Source: Mongoliitalea daihaiensis (GTDB taxonomy: Bacteria; Bacteroidota; Bacteroidia; Cytophagales; Cyclobacteriaceae). From it: DNA of 64,000 nt. Shown one piece after another: positions 9,232-18,784 of the stretch. The stretch covers positions 4,500,001 to 4,564,000 of the forward strand of contig NZ_CP063779.1 in assembly GCF_021596945.1 (NCBI RefSeq), written 5' to 3'. A program made the position numbers and the translations under genes. Positions within the stretch are counted from its first letter, which is position 1; every line of letters begins with the position of its first letter. The notes beneath the pieces are model-generated. The model worked only from the letters and a program-made list of their open reading frames with translations, did no database searches and was not told the DNA's origin.

Positions 9232-11739
9232 ATGAAAACGCTAAACCAACTCTTCATCACCTTACTTGTATTTACTGGGGCAATTAGCCAGCATACTTAC
9301 GCTCAAACAAGTGAAGATTCAAAACCCGTCTACCAAATTATTGGGAAAGTCTTTGAAAAAGAAAAAAACGAAGCCATACCATATGCTGCGGTAGCACTTG
9401 TAGATGCTGCCACTGGCAGTCCTGTATCAGGTGCAGTGGCAGGTTTTGATGGCGAGTTTATCATTGCCAACTTTGGAGATGGCGCCTACAAGGTGCAAGT
9501 ATCTTTTTTGGGCTTCCAATCCTATACCTCCTCTATTATAACCATCGATCCCAACAATTTCAAAGTGGATTTGGGACAAATTGCCTTAGAAACTGAGGCT
9601 GTTGCCTTGCAGGAAGTCACGGTGATGGGCCAACGGGATTTGATCGAGGAAAAAGTAGATCGGACCATCTATAACGCAGAAAATGATAAAACCTTGATTG
9701 GGGGAGATGCAACTGATGTGATGAGAAGAGTCCCTATGCTTTCTGTGGATTTGGATGGTAATGTCTCCATGAGAGGAAGCAGCAATATTTTGGTATTGAT
9801 CAATGGAAAACAGTCTGCTATCGTAGCTAGTAATGTAGCAGATGCCTTAAAGCAAATACCCGCTGAAGAAATCAAAGCGATAGAAGTTATCACTTCTCCC
9901 TCTGCCAAGTACGATGCAGAAGGTACTGGGGGGGTAATCAACATTGTTACCAAAAAGAATAATCTTCAAGGTGCAACCTTAAACATCAACTCCAGTGCAG
10001 GACTTCGTGGCAGTAACTTGGGGTTAAACGCAAGTTTGAAAAGGGGGAAAATGGGTTGGACACTGGGAGGATTCGGACGAGCAGGTTACAATATCCGTGG
10101 CTTCTTCGATAATCAACAAACAGTAACCAATGCCGATGGTTCATCTTTGCAAATCAATCAATATGCCGATACTCGGAGCAACATGATTTTTGGGCGCTAC
10201 AATCTAGGCTGGGATTATGAAATCGATAAGTTTAATTTCCTTACTGCATCTGTAAGTTTTGGTTTAAGAAATATGCAGAACAATCAGGATGGATTAAAAA
10301 CTGAGACGCTTTTTGAAGAAACGGTGATAAGTTCACTTTTAAGAGACGTAAACGTCAGTAATCTTTCGAATAACGTAGATGTAAACTTCAACTACACCAA
10401 AACCTACGAGAAACCACAAAAAGAATTTTCCATTTCAGGCTTATACAGTCAAAATAATCTCACCAATGATTTCATCAACAGCTTATACAATGGCACCTTT
10501 GATGATATCCTGAGCAGGGTTAAAAATAACAACCTAGGAGTCAATCAGGAATATACCATTCAATTGGATTACGTAAATCCGATTGGAAATAGTAAGACTA
10601 AAATTTTGGAATACGGTGCAAAAAATATCCTGAGAAGAGCTTCAAGTGATTTCGCCTATTTCACTGCCATCGGTTCAGATGGAGAGTTTGTGGAAATTGA
10701 TGATGTGAATTTCTCAAATGAATTCACCTACGATCAAAATGTCACCGCTGCCTATGCCTCATTTACTAGCAATTTCTTAAAAAAGTATTCATTCAAAGGG
10801 GGGTTGCGTTATGAATATACCACCATCAATGCAGACTTCAGGAATTCGGAAATAGAAGCAGATATCCCTTCGTATGGAGTTTTGGTTCCAAGTGTAAACC
10901 TAAGCAGAAGATTAGAAAACGGCAAAATGATCAAGGCCGCCTATAACAAGCGGGTACAAAGACCTTCTTTAAATTTCTTGAACCCAAACATCAATGCTGC
11001 TAATCCTCAACAAATTTCTCAAGGAAATCCACTTTTAGATCCAGAATTGACGGATAACTATGAGCTTTCCTATAGCACATTTAGCAAAGGAACGACCATC
11101 AATTTCACTACCTTCTTTAGAAATACCACCGGATCCATCCAACCCGTAAGGACCGTACAGGAAGATGACATCATCTTTACCACGTTTGAAAACATTGGAC
11201 GTGAAAAAGCCTACGGGTTAAGTATATTCTCAAACATTACCCTCTCGGACAAATTCTCATTGAATGGTAGTGTGGACGGCTATTATGCCCGTTTAAATAA
11301 TGGATTAGAGGATCCACTTTATGCAGCATCCAATGATGGTTTTGTTTTCTCTGGAAGAATTTTCGCCAACTATTCTCTACCCAACAACTGGCAATTACAA
11401 TCCTTCGCATTTATGAGAGGTAGACAAGTACAATTGCAGGGTACAGCGGGTGCCTTTGGCATCTACAGCTTGAATATCAACAAGCAGTTTAATGAAAAAA
11501 AGGGCAGTATAGGATTTGGAGCTGAAAACTTCTTTACACCGGTATTCAGAATCAACAATGAACTCTTTACTCCATCCATCATGCAACAAAGTACGGTTGG
11601 ACTACGCAATATGAATTTCAAAGTAAACTTCAACTATAGGATAGGCAAATTAAGTATGGAGCCTAGCCGAAGAAAAAGAAGAGGTGTTACTAACGATGAC
11701 TTGAAAGGCGGAGGAGAAGGAAACGAAAACATGAATTAA
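9232..11739 (+). CDS. TonB-receptor-like outer-membrane beta-barrel protein
   Basis: An 835-residue outer-membrane protein with a signal peptide (MKTLNQLFITLLVFTGA, cleaved near TYAQ). A carboxypeptidase-regulatory-like beta-sandwich (about 40-125) is followed by a plug (about 130-240) and a large barrel of the OMP_b-brl_3 type. The plug shows VTVMGQRDLIEEKVD, NILVLINGKQSA and SPSAKYDAEGTGGVINIVTKK. The C-terminus ends in a basic then glycine/asparagine-rich tail rather than an aromatic residue, which is usual for this subfamily. The frame extends 38 codons further upstream, but ATG at 9232 starts a clean signal peptide and was chosen. Substrate unknown. Confidence 0.88.
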   Translation: MKTLNQLFITLLVFTGAISQHTYAQTSEDSKPVYQIIGKVFEKEKNEAIPYAAVALVDAATGSPVSGAVAGFDGEFIIANFGDGAYKVQVSFLGFQSYTSSIITIDPNNFKVDLGQIALETEAVALQEVTVMGQRDLIEEKVDRTIYNAENDKTLIGGDATDVMRRVPMLSVDLDGNVSMRGSSNILVLINGKQSAIVASNVADALKQIPAEEIKAIEVITSPSAKYDAEGTGGVINIVTKKNNLQGATLNINSSAGLRGSNLGLNASLKRGKMGWTLGGFGRAGYNIRGFFDNQQTVTNADGSSLQINQYADTRSNMIFGRYNLGWDYEIDKFNFLTASVSFGLRNMQNNQDGLKTETLFEETVISSLLRDVNVSNLSNNVDVNFNYTKTYEKPQKEFSISGLYSQNNLTNDFINSLYNGTFDDILSRVKNNNLGVNQEYTIQLDYVNPIGNSKTKILEYGAKNILRRASSDFAYFTAIGSDGEFVEIDDVNFSNEFTYDQNVTAAYASFTSNFLKKYSFKGGLRYEYTTINADFRNSEIEADIPSYGVLVPSVNLSRRLENGKMIKAAYNKRVQRPSLNFLNPNINAANPQQISQGNPLLDPELTDNYELSYSTFSKGTTINFTTFFRNTTGSIQPVRTVQEDDIIFTTFENIGREKAYGLSIFSNITLSDKFSLNGSVDGYYARLNNGLEDPLYAASNDGFVFSGRIFANYSLPNNWQLQSFAFMRGRQVQLQGTAGAFGIYSLNINKQFNEKKGSIGFGAENFFTPVFRINNELFTPSIMQQSTVGLRNMNFKVNFNYRIGKLSMEPSRRKRRGVTNDDLKGGGEGNENMN

Positions 11740-11762
11740 TGTAACATAGATTGATAATTTCA

Positions 11763-11796
11763 AAAACCTACTGGGATGTTCTCGGTAGGTTTTTTT
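11763..11796. terminator. bidirectional terminator between convergent genes
   Basis: Inverted repeat AAAACCTAC ... GGTAGGTTTT with T/A runs on both sides, lying between the stop at 11739 (plus) and the stop at 11795 (minus). It can terminate both genes. Confidence 0.85.
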
Positions 11797-13483
11797 ATAC
11801 CTCAAACTCTTTAAAAAATTTATTTTCAGCCTCTACTGTTCCGATCAAAACTATTTCAATTCCTTTCTCCAATATACTGGAAGGGTCAGGATTGACCTCC
11901 ATTCCTCCAGCCCGCTTCAATGCGATCACGGTACATCCGGTTTCTTTGCGTATGTCACTTTCAGCAATTGACTTGCCTTCTAATGATTCAGGAACTTTTA
12001 TTTTGATCAAATCTAACCCCTCTGCCACCATGAGTGTATCGCTTCTATTGAGTAAGTTGAGAATATTATTGGAACCCATAGAAGCATAGGATAGCACAAA
12101 ATCCGCACCTGCCCTATGAATGGTACTCAAATTACGGTCATAAGTAGCTCTGGTGATAACCTGAATATCCGGACGTAGCTTTCTGCAATAAATCGTCAAA
12201 TAGGTATTGACATCGTCTTCATGGGTGGAAATGAGTACACATGGAGCATTTTGGATTCCTGCTTTGGATAAAGTTTCATAATCCGCCGCATCTCCGAAAA
12301 CATACTTCCCTGTATCCTTGATTCTGTCCTGCACTTTTTCAACAATCCTATAATCCAAGCCTCTTGCAGCGAGCGCACGCCCAGTTGCCCTACCTACTCT
12401 CCCGCCACCGATGATCACCAATGGTGCTGAACTTGGATTTTTGACACAGTATTGCCGATTGTAATTTTGGATTTGTTCCTCTGTTCCTGCCAGTACTAAA
12501 ACGGTGTTTTCTTCAATCATTGTCTCTGGAGAAGCCGCTTCATAGTACCCACGCTCCCAAATACCCAACACACTGACCCCTACATGTGCGCGAAGATTTG
12601 TTTCTTTTAACTTTAAGCCTACCAATTGAGATCCTTTGACAGTTGCCTCCGCAATGTTCAGGTCTTCAAACTTTCCAATAATCTGAGCAGATGCATCTCC
12701 TCCACTCGCACGTCTAGCCAGGTAAGTTCCCATGATTTCTCCTAATCTCAGGACATGATTGCAACCAGCTAATTCAAGAATATCTTCAGAGGCAGGATAA
12801 TTGCATGTGGCAATTATAGGCACCTTTGGACATACTTCCCGAACAGTAAAAGCCACGGAGGTGTTCATCACATCCGTCGTTGTAGTAGCTACCAAAGCTG
12901 CCTCATTTACCCTTGCATTCGTATATGTCTTCGGGTCATCGAGTTCCCCCAACATGACGAATACATCCATTTCCCTCAGCTTAAGCCCTTCTTCAAATTT
13001 GGTCACCAAAACAACATAAGGAACATGGATGCGAACCAACTTTTTAATCAATGCTTGGGTAACAGGGTCATAATTGGTCAAAATCACATGTCCTTTCATC
13101 CCCTCATCCAATGCTTTGGGAACCCGGGATTGCTCCTGAGCTTTCATCCATGGAGAATAGAAAAAATTTATAAAAATAAAGGGGAATAAAATCAATAAAA
13201 ACAACATTCCTGTCAACAGTACGAGGACACTAAATGTTCTTCCCAAGTCAGTTTCAAAGGTGATGTCCCCAAAACCAAGGGTTGACATTACAGTCAAGGT
13301 CCAATAAAGTCCTGTTAACCAAGAAAACTCCCTCCCTTCAAAGGACATCAGGTAATGAAATGTGACCGTAAACACGGCAATAATAAAAAACAGCACCAAA
13401 GTAAACTTGAGAAGCAACTTCATATTCCTTCGATCAGGCTTATTTTTGATGAAATAGCTGATTTGTGTAAAAAGAATTTTCAT
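11795..13483 (-). CDS. potassium channel protein with two RCK (TrkA) modules
   Basis: A 562-residue ion channel. Two transmembrane helices (about 22-46 and 83-110) flank a pore helix with the selectivity filter STLGFGD (residues 67-73). This GFGD variant is found in bacterial K+ channels. Two cytoplasmic RCK modules follow. The first TrkA_N (about 133-250) has a degenerate nucleotide-binding loop (VILTNYDPVTQALI). The second (about 352-470) has an intact Rossmann GGGRVGRATG. Each is followed by a TrkA_C-like domain. Duplicated RCK modules in one chain resemble BK/GsuK-type gating rings. A later ATG at residue 21 is also possible. Probably a ligand- or nucleotide-gated K+ efflux channel. Confidence 0.9.
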   Translation of the reverse strand: MKILFTQISYFIKNKPDRRNMKLLLKFTLVLFFIIAVFTVTFHYLMSFEGREFSWLTGLYWTLTVMSTLGFGDITFETDLGRTFSVLVLLTGMLFLLILFPFIFINFFYSPWMKAQEQSRVPKALDEGMKGHVILTNYDPVTQALIKKLVRIHVPYVVLVTKFEEGLKLREMDVFVMLGELDDPKTYTNARVNEAALVATTTTDVMNTSVAFTVREVCPKVPIIATCNYPASEDILELAGCNHVLRLGEIMGTYLARRASGGDASAQIIGKFEDLNIAEATVKGSQLVGLKLKETNLRAHVGVSVLGIWERGYYEAASPETMIEENTVLVLAGTEEQIQNYNRQYCVKNPSSAPLVIIGGGRVGRATGRALAARGLDYRIVEKVQDRIKDTGKYVFGDAADYETLSKAGIQNAPCVLISTHEDDVNTYLTIYCRKLRPDIQVITRATYDRNLSTIHRAGADFVLSYASMGSNNILNLLNRSDTLMVAEGLDLIKIKVPESLEGKSIAESDIRKETGCTVIALKRAGGMEVNPDPSSILEKGIEIVLIGTVEAENKFFKEFEV

Positions 13484-13542
13484 AAAATCTACGAATGACT
13501 AGTCCTGTAAATGTAAGGAAATCATACGAAACCCTATACTCT

Positions 13543-15795
13543 TTAATAGAGCAATACCCACTTCCCGAAATCTTTTCGATGGGCAAAGGAAGTTAGAGGG
13601 AATTTTTCAGGAAACTTCAATAATTGCTTTTCACGAACCATCAGCACTGTTTGAGACAGGTCTTGCTGTTGCATCCAACCAGGTAATTCTTGCAAATTGA
13701 TCAGATTATCCTTCCATGAATCAGTCTTTTCAAACTGTGTTTCCCGATTTAAACTTTCGTCACCATCGTATAAAGAAATTATATTTTTATCGGTTAAAAA
13801 TGACATGGATGGCATTCGCTTATCGTAAATCCATAGATGTTTTTTGTCCGACAATTCCTCATTGATAAAAGCAGCAATCGGTTTTTGGTCATTAACCAAA
13901 CCAGCATTTGATCCGAAAAAATAGGTAGAAGCAGCTGTGATACCCATGACAAACAAATATGCTCCAAAAACCGAGCGATCAATGACCTTAAACGGTATAA
14001 CCCGAATTGAAATCAATAAAGATGCTGTAATCACCAGGAGAAAATAAAATTTATAGCTTAAGACCAATTGAGGTTCAATCAATGGACTCAAGGCCAATGC
14101 AGATAAAACCAACAGTTGAAAAGCAAATAATACCCAATCCCATTTTTTTTGAATTTGCTTTGAGAGACCCATCCAAACAGCGATGGATAGCATGGCTATA
14201 CCTGGATAGACGGGTAAAATGTAAAGAATTAGTTTAGATTTACTAATAGAAAAGAAAATCAATGGAATCAATGTCCAGGCGAGCAACCACTTTACTTTTC
14301 GATCATTTCTCTTCCAACAGTCTTTGCTATTAAAAAGAACAATCAAAATCCATGGGAAAGCTGTACCCAAGACAATCGCTCCGTAAAACCAAAACGGCTG
14401 ACTTCTACTAAAGGTATCTGTAGCAAAGCGTTGAACAGTATGTTTAAATACAAAATAATCCAAAAACTGCGCATCCTCTATATATAGGAGTACAAACCAC
14501 GATAACCCAATGCTAAGAAAAAGGAAAGTTCCGAGCGTATGCCAACCAATCCCCAAATTCCCCTTGACACCCTGAAACCTTTGAACCACTATTAAAACAA
14601 CCGGCACTATCAATACGACCGGTCCTTTGGTCAAAAAACCAAGCCCTAGCATGGAGTAAAAAAGCATGAGGTCCAATACCCTCTTTTTTTCAACGTATTT
14701 CAACCAAAACAACAGTGCAGCAAAAATAAAAACTGCTAAATAGGCATCTGTTGTCAGCGCTCTTCCGCCGATGATAAATGTGGGAAATGATGCGAATAAC
14801 AAGGCAGAAAAGAATGCTTGTTTATCATTTTTGAATACCATCCCTGCAATCTTATACACCAGCCATAGCTGTAAGAGTAAAGCCCACTGCAAAAAGAAAC
14901 GTGCCGACCAAGATGAGACCCCAAATATCTTATAGGATAAAGCCGTAATCCAATAAGTCATTGGAGGCTTGTGATAATGATGAATACCCATCAGTGTAGG
15001 GTGCATGTAATCACCGGATTCAACCATTTCCTGAGGTATCAAGGCATAGCGCGCTTCCGAACTTTCTGTCACTTCCCAGTTTCCCAAATTAAAAAACAAA
15101 ACAAACCCAGTAAATAACCATAAAGCAGGAAATCTATATGCTTTAAATTTTTGTAAAATATCCATAGACTTTTCAAGTTTCGTAGCATGATGCAGAATTA
15201 AGTTTCTACTATAGACAACCAAACCAAAAGCTTGACCGATGAATAAGACTGCATCTTTTCTAAAAATAGCATAAACAGCGATAATGATTGCTCCTACCAA
15301 GCTGATGTACCAAAATGAAACAGGAAAGAGAGATTCTTGCTTTTTCTCTGAATACAGCCACTGCACCACAAACCGAGAGGTGAATATAAGCTGACCCAAG
15401 GTACCCCATGTTAAAAGTAGGCCTTCTATTTCGGGATTATCTAAAAACTTATCCCAGTTGTAATCGATGCCAAAAATCAGAACCCCCGCTATACCTAAAG
15501 GCAGGAGAAACGCAGCAAGCCTTGCAACTATAGGTAGTTCGTTCCAGTCACCTTTCAATTGTAAATTTCGGATATAGATGAGATACCCTACCAACTGCCC
15601 TCCTACAATGACGAGGTCATTTCTGAAAAACCCATAAATCATCAATAATAAAGAGGCGAATAAACTTAACTGCCAAAAAAGACTTGGCGAGACTACCTTA
15701 TTTTCTTTTTCAGATTGTAGGAGTTGCACGATAAAACGGGCAGAAAAAAGCCCTTGGGCTAATAGGCCAAGTCCAATGATCAAATATCCACTCAT
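13543..15795 (-). CDS. LAB_N duplication fused to ArnT/PMT-like glycosyltransferase
   Basis: A 750-residue multi-pass membrane protein. Residues 1-85 and 115-205 are two copies of the lipid A biosynthesis N-terminal (LAB_N) domain: RF(I/V)(V/Q)Q(L/W)L(Q/Y)SEK, FW.(L/I)SL, then GQ..G...Y.RNL. From about residue 220 a GT-C glycosyltransferase of the ArnT/PMT family begins, with SSEARYALIPQEMVESGDY and HYHKPPMTYW. These loops bind the polyprenyl-phosphate donor and acidic residues. The likely role is transfer of a sugar from a polyprenyl carrier onto lipid A or another envelope glycolipid. The start overlaps the stop of the upstream GT2 gene by four bases (ATGA), so the pair is coupled. Confidence 0.85.
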   Translation of the reverse strand: MSGYLIIGLGLLAQGLFSARFIVQLLQSEKENKVVSPSLFWQLSLFASLLLMIYGFFRNDLVIVGGQLVGYLIYIRNLQLKGDWNELPIVARLAAFLLPLGIAGVLIFGIDYNWDKFLDNPEIEGLLLTWGTLGQLIFTSRFVVQWLYSEKKQESLFPVSFWYISLVGAIIIAVYAIFRKDAVLFIGQAFGLVVYSRNLILHHATKLEKSMDILQKFKAYRFPALWLFTGFVLFFNLGNWEVTESSEARYALIPQEMVESGDYMHPTLMGIHHYHKPPMTYWITALSYKIFGVSSWSARFFLQWALLLQLWLVYKIAGMVFKNDKQAFFSALLFASFPTFIIGGRALTTDAYLAVFIFAALLFWLKYVEKKRVLDLMLFYSMLGLGFLTKGPVVLIVPVVLIVVQRFQGVKGNLGIGWHTLGTFLFLSIGLSWFVLLYIEDAQFLDYFVFKHTVQRFATDTFSRSQPFWFYGAIVLGTAFPWILIVLFNSKDCWKRNDRKVKWLLAWTLIPLIFFSISKSKLILYILPVYPGIAMLSIAVWMGLSKQIQKKWDWVLFAFQLLVLSALALSPLIEPQLVLSYKFYFLLVITASLLISIRVIPFKVIDRSVFGAYLFVMGITAASTYFFGSNAGLVNDQKPIAAFINEELSDKKHLWIYDKRMPSMSFLTDKNIISLYDGDESLNRETQFEKTDSWKDNLINLQELPGWMQQQDLSQTVLMVREKQLLKFPEKFPLTSFAHRKDFGKWVLLY

Positions 15796-16526
15796 GCAGA
15801 TGGAAGTTGGGGTTTTTTGAACGTAGCAACCTTGTATTGGATAGCCCGTTTCTTCAGGCGATGTACTACTAGTGTATCTAAAAAGGGCTGTACTATCCTA
15901 TTGAACGCATTAAATTTTGATTCACCAGCCTGCCTTGGAAAGTGCTGTACCGGTAAAACTTTCACTTGCCCTCCATAAATTTGTGTCAATGCAGGGAAAA
16001 AGCGATGAACACCGTTAAAATAGGGTAATTGCAATGCAAATTTTCGTTGGAATATTTTTAAAGGACAGCCGGTATCATTCATTCCATCATGCAGAAAACT
16101 GTTGCGAAACCAGTTAGCGAAGTTAGAAGATAAACGCTTCCCAAAACCATCTTGCCGATGTTGTCGCTCTCCTGTCACCAATTGATAGGTGCTGATATAC
16201 TTTTCAAATGTACAAAAATCCAGTGGACTCGTTTGTAAATCAGCATCTATGTACCCTACAAACTCGCTTTCACAATGGTCAAATCCAGCTTTAATTGCAG
16301 CACTTAAACCTTTGTTTTGAGAAAAAGACAAAAATCCAAAGCGTGCGTCTTCCATACATACCTGTTCAATTAATGATAAACTTCCATCTTTAGAACCATC
16401 GTTGACAAAAAGAACCAAAACAGTCAACGAAGACTCCGCCATGTATTGTTGCAAAGAGTCTTTAATTCTGAAAATATTTCCTTCTTCGTTGAAAACAGGG
16501 ATGACGACGGTTAGAGCTTCATTCAT
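15792..16526 (-). CDS. GT2 glycosyltransferase, dolichyl/undecaprenyl-phosphate sugar synthase type
   Basis: A 244-residue GT-A fold enzyme. The start TVVIPVFNEEGNI and VNDGSKDGSL bind the nucleotide sugar. The metal-binding DAD is in GYIDADLQTSP, and FSQNKGLSAAIKAGFDH is typical of the DPMS/ArnC/GtrB group. Unlike GtrB it has no C-terminal transmembrane pair, so it resembles the soluble Dpm1-like form. The probable reaction is transfer of a sugar from an NDP donor to polyprenyl phosphate. The adjacent ArnT-like protein, translationally coupled through an ATGA overlap, would then use the product. Confidence 0.87.
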   Translation of the reverse strand: MNEALTVVIPVFNEEGNIFRIKDSLQQYMAESSLTVLVLFVNDGSKDGSLSLIEQVCMEDARFGFLSFSQNKGLSAAIKAGFDHCESEFVGYIDADLQTSPLDFCTFEKYISTYQLVTGERQHRQDGFGKRLSSNFANWFRNSFLHDGMNDTGCPLKIFQRKFALQLPYFNGVHRFFPALTQIYGGQVKVLPVQHFPRQAGESKFNAFNRIVQPFLDTLVVHRLKKRAIQYKVATFKKPQLPSA

Positions 16527-16777
16527 AGATTGGGAACTAAACTACAAATTTAACCTTCTTCTCATTCTGTCCCTAACAAATCCAGTTTTTTTCAAAAATA
16601 TGAAATAAACTTCTGCAACTCATTTGATTTGGATCTCAAAACAAAATCGCAAACTATTAAAGACCAGAAACCAAAATGATACAGAAAAACAAAAAATTGA
16701 TCTGTAGAGGACTGATTTACACCCTATGTGATAAAAAAATTAACTAATTAAGAAAAGTAAGAGTAAAAAGGAACCCA

Positions 16778-16807
16778 TAAAAAAAGGAGTCTTATAAAAA
16801 GACTCCT
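16778..16807 (-). terminator. orphan rho-independent terminator
   Basis: On the minus strand AGGAGTC-ttttttata-type loop-GACTCCT is followed by seven Ts. The hairpin is textbook, but no recognised minus-strand gene ends just upstream of it. Confidence 0.65.
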
Positions 16808-17288
16808 GCTTTGGGTTACATTGAAACTGACTATAGCCATATAAACTTTGGTTTTTTGAAAGGATGACTTCTTTTTTAAAGACCAAAATTTTCTAAACCT
16901 AATAAAAACATAACAAATGGCAATAAATCTTTTAATAAATTTTCCAGCAAGTTTGATTTTATTTGGTTTGTTGAACAAAAACATGTAAACAATCAACAAA
17001 ATTACTCACATGTATCAATGAGTCATTTTATCCACTATTGAAAACCACTTGACGCAAGGGTCTTTAAATTATTTATGGTAAAAAAGAGAAATGAAAAGCT
17101 AGTCAACATTTAGTTTAAAATATTTTTTTTCAAAAAACAGAAGTAATTGAAGATTAATTTTCGAACAATAAAATTTTCGAAATCGATTGTAAATGCATTT
17201 AAAAGCCAAAAATCCACACTTTTGACGTCTATTAAGTTTTAGGATTTATTTTTTCCTCCTTCTTAATATTAATTTAAAATGCATTTTT

Positions 17289-17320
17289 TTTGATTTAAAA
17301 ATCATTTTGCAGTATATTTA
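17289..17320 (+). promoter_or_regulatory. candidate Bacteroidota sigma-ABfr promoter of the sugar transferase gene
   Basis: TTTG at 17289-17292 and TATATTTA at 17313-17320, separated by 20 bases. This matches the -33 TTTG / -7 TAnnTTTG layout except for the last G of the -7 box. The start codon is 30 bases further on. Confidence 0.35.
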
Positions 17321-17349
17321 CATCGTATTAGGGACTAAAATTATTTGCA

Positions 17350-18723
17350 ATGAAAACGAAAAAACTAAGCTTCGTCGGCTTTGGTGACGTAATTAGCTTA
17401 ACTTTTGTGTATTTGATGATTGTCAGTTGGGTTGGGTTAAACAATGATACTCCCACTTGGATGCTTTCAACCATTTACATTGGATTGCTTTTTACGTGGC
17501 TGTCTATTGCCTTTTCCAGAGATCTTTATTTAATCTGGGGCACAGACACTCAAATCAGTGTCAAGTTTAAGAAATACTTCGAATCGTATTTCATATTGGC
17601 AGGAATTTTAGGAATTGTATACTTATTTATTTCCTTTCCTGCAGAATTTAGAAAGTTTTTGGTGACTTTCCTCGTTAGTTTTCCATTAACTGTAATTTTT
17701 GTACATTCTTTAATTTACAGATTTACTTCCAAAGTTGAAGAGATTCGTCTCAAAAACAGCAAAATTTTATTGGCGGGGAGTCCTAATCATGCTTACAAAT
17801 TAGAGTCGCTATTTGGCAAAATGGAAAATGCCAAGTTACGCATCAAAGGTATCATTGATTGCGGGTTTGAAGCATCGGATGAGAAATACGAAACCTCATT
17901 AGCGAACCTATCTACTTATGTTAGTCAAAACGATGTCAATGAAATAATTGTGACGCTTCCTTTGACAGAACAAGATAAAATCAATCAGATCAGAAAAATC
18001 TGTGACTATGAGGGAATCCGTTTCAAGTACGCCTTGAATATGGAGGGATTGTTTGGAGAGAAATGTAAGGCACAGCAGTTTGGAGATTATCAGGTGATCA
18101 ATGTTCGTCATGTACCTTTGGACAACACTGCCCAGATGATGATGAAGGATGTATTTGATATTATCTTCTCTTCGTTTGCCTTGATATTAACGTCCCCTAT
18201 TTTACTAGTAGTTGCAATTTTAATTAAACTAGAATCGGCTGGACCGGTATTTTATTGTCCTATCAGAATAGGAAAAAATGGGGAAGCTTTTAAGCTTTAT
18301 AAATTCCGATCCATGTATGTAAACGATCCTGCATCATCTGGGACAAATTCCACGCAAAAAGATGATCCGCGGATCACAAGAGTTGGAAGGTTTATTAGAA
18401 AATGCAGTTTGGATGAACTTCCTCAGTTTATCAATGTATTAAAAGGAGAAATGAGCGTAGTTGGTCCTAGACCTCACCGAGTGTTTTTGAACAATAAAAT
18501 GCGTGATTTATCAGATCAATATATGATCAGACATTATTCTAAGCCGGGAATCACTGGTTGGGCTCAGGTCAATGGTTGGAGAGGACCGACAGAAACTGAA
18601 GAACAAATTACCGAGCGAACCAAGCATGATTTGTGGTATTTGAAAAATTGGACTTTTTTCTTAGATGTCAAAATTGTTTGGATGACTATCTTCGGAAGCA
18701 AAACACATAAGTCAGCATTTTAA
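17350..18723 (+). CDS. WcaJ-type undecaprenyl-phosphate sugar phosphotransferase
   Basis: A 457-residue polyisoprenyl-phosphate hexose-1-phosphate transferase. Four transmembrane helices lie in residues 10-125, then a CoA-binding-like Rossmann domain (about 135-250). A re-entrant membrane helix (DIIFSSFALILTSPILL) precedes the catalytic domain with GPVFYCPIRIGKNG, KLYKFRSM, CSLDELPQFINVL and VVGPRPH. These are the signature motifs of the family. It starts polysaccharide repeat-unit synthesis by loading a sugar phosphate onto undecaprenyl phosphate. It is alone on the plus strand and convergent with the acetyltransferase-deacetylase genes that probably belong to the same pathway. Confidence 0.93.
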   Translation: MKTKKLSFVGFGDVISLTFVYLMIVSWVGLNNDTPTWMLSTIYIGLLFTWLSIAFSRDLYLIWGTDTQISVKFKKYFESYFILAGILGIVYLFISFPAEFRKFLVTFLVSFPLTVIFVHSLIYRFTSKVEEIRLKNSKILLAGSPNHAYKLESLFGKMENAKLRIKGIIDCGFEASDEKYETSLANLSTYVSQNDVNEIIVTLPLTEQDKINQIRKICDYEGIRFKYALNMEGLFGEKCKAQQFGDYQVINVRHVPLDNTAQMMMKDVFDIIFSSFALILTSPILLVVAILIKLESAGPVFYCPIRIGKNGEAFKLYKFRSMYVNDPASSGTNSTQKDDPRITRVGRFIRKCSLDELPQFINVLKGEMSVVGPRPHRVFLNNKMRDLSDQYMIRHYSKPGITGWAQVNGWRGPTETEEQITERTKHDLWYLKNWTFFLDVKIVWMTIFGSKTHKSAF

Positions 18724-18737
18724 TGGTCCAAACATTT

Positions 18738-18781
18738 AAAAAAATAGCCCTAAGTTCTTTGAACTTAGGGCTATTTTTTTT
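18738..18781. terminator. strong bidirectional terminator
   Basis: A 15-bp perfect stem (ATAGCCCTAAGTTC / GAACTTAGGGCTAT) with loop TTTG, flanked by A and T runs. It lies between convergent stops at 18723 and 18785 and can serve both strands. Confidence 0.92.
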
Positions 18782-18784
18782 CCA

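Larger units (their letters stand above)
16527..17349. other. long AT-rich intergenic region with divergent promoters
   Basis: An 820-base, very AT-rich spacer between the divergent GT2 and sugar-transferase genes. It holds a hairpin/T-run (16778-16807, minus strand) and a probable promoter for the sugar transferase. A minus-strand frame (16748-16999) runs through the hairpin and has poor codon content, so I do not call it. The hairpin without a clear gene upstream leaves room for an unrecognised small RNA or peptide around 16810-17000. Confidence 0.4.

Noticed and set aside
16748-16999. Minus-strand frame of 83 codons
   Set aside because: It reads through a strong terminator hairpin and has poor composition; only the terminator is reported.
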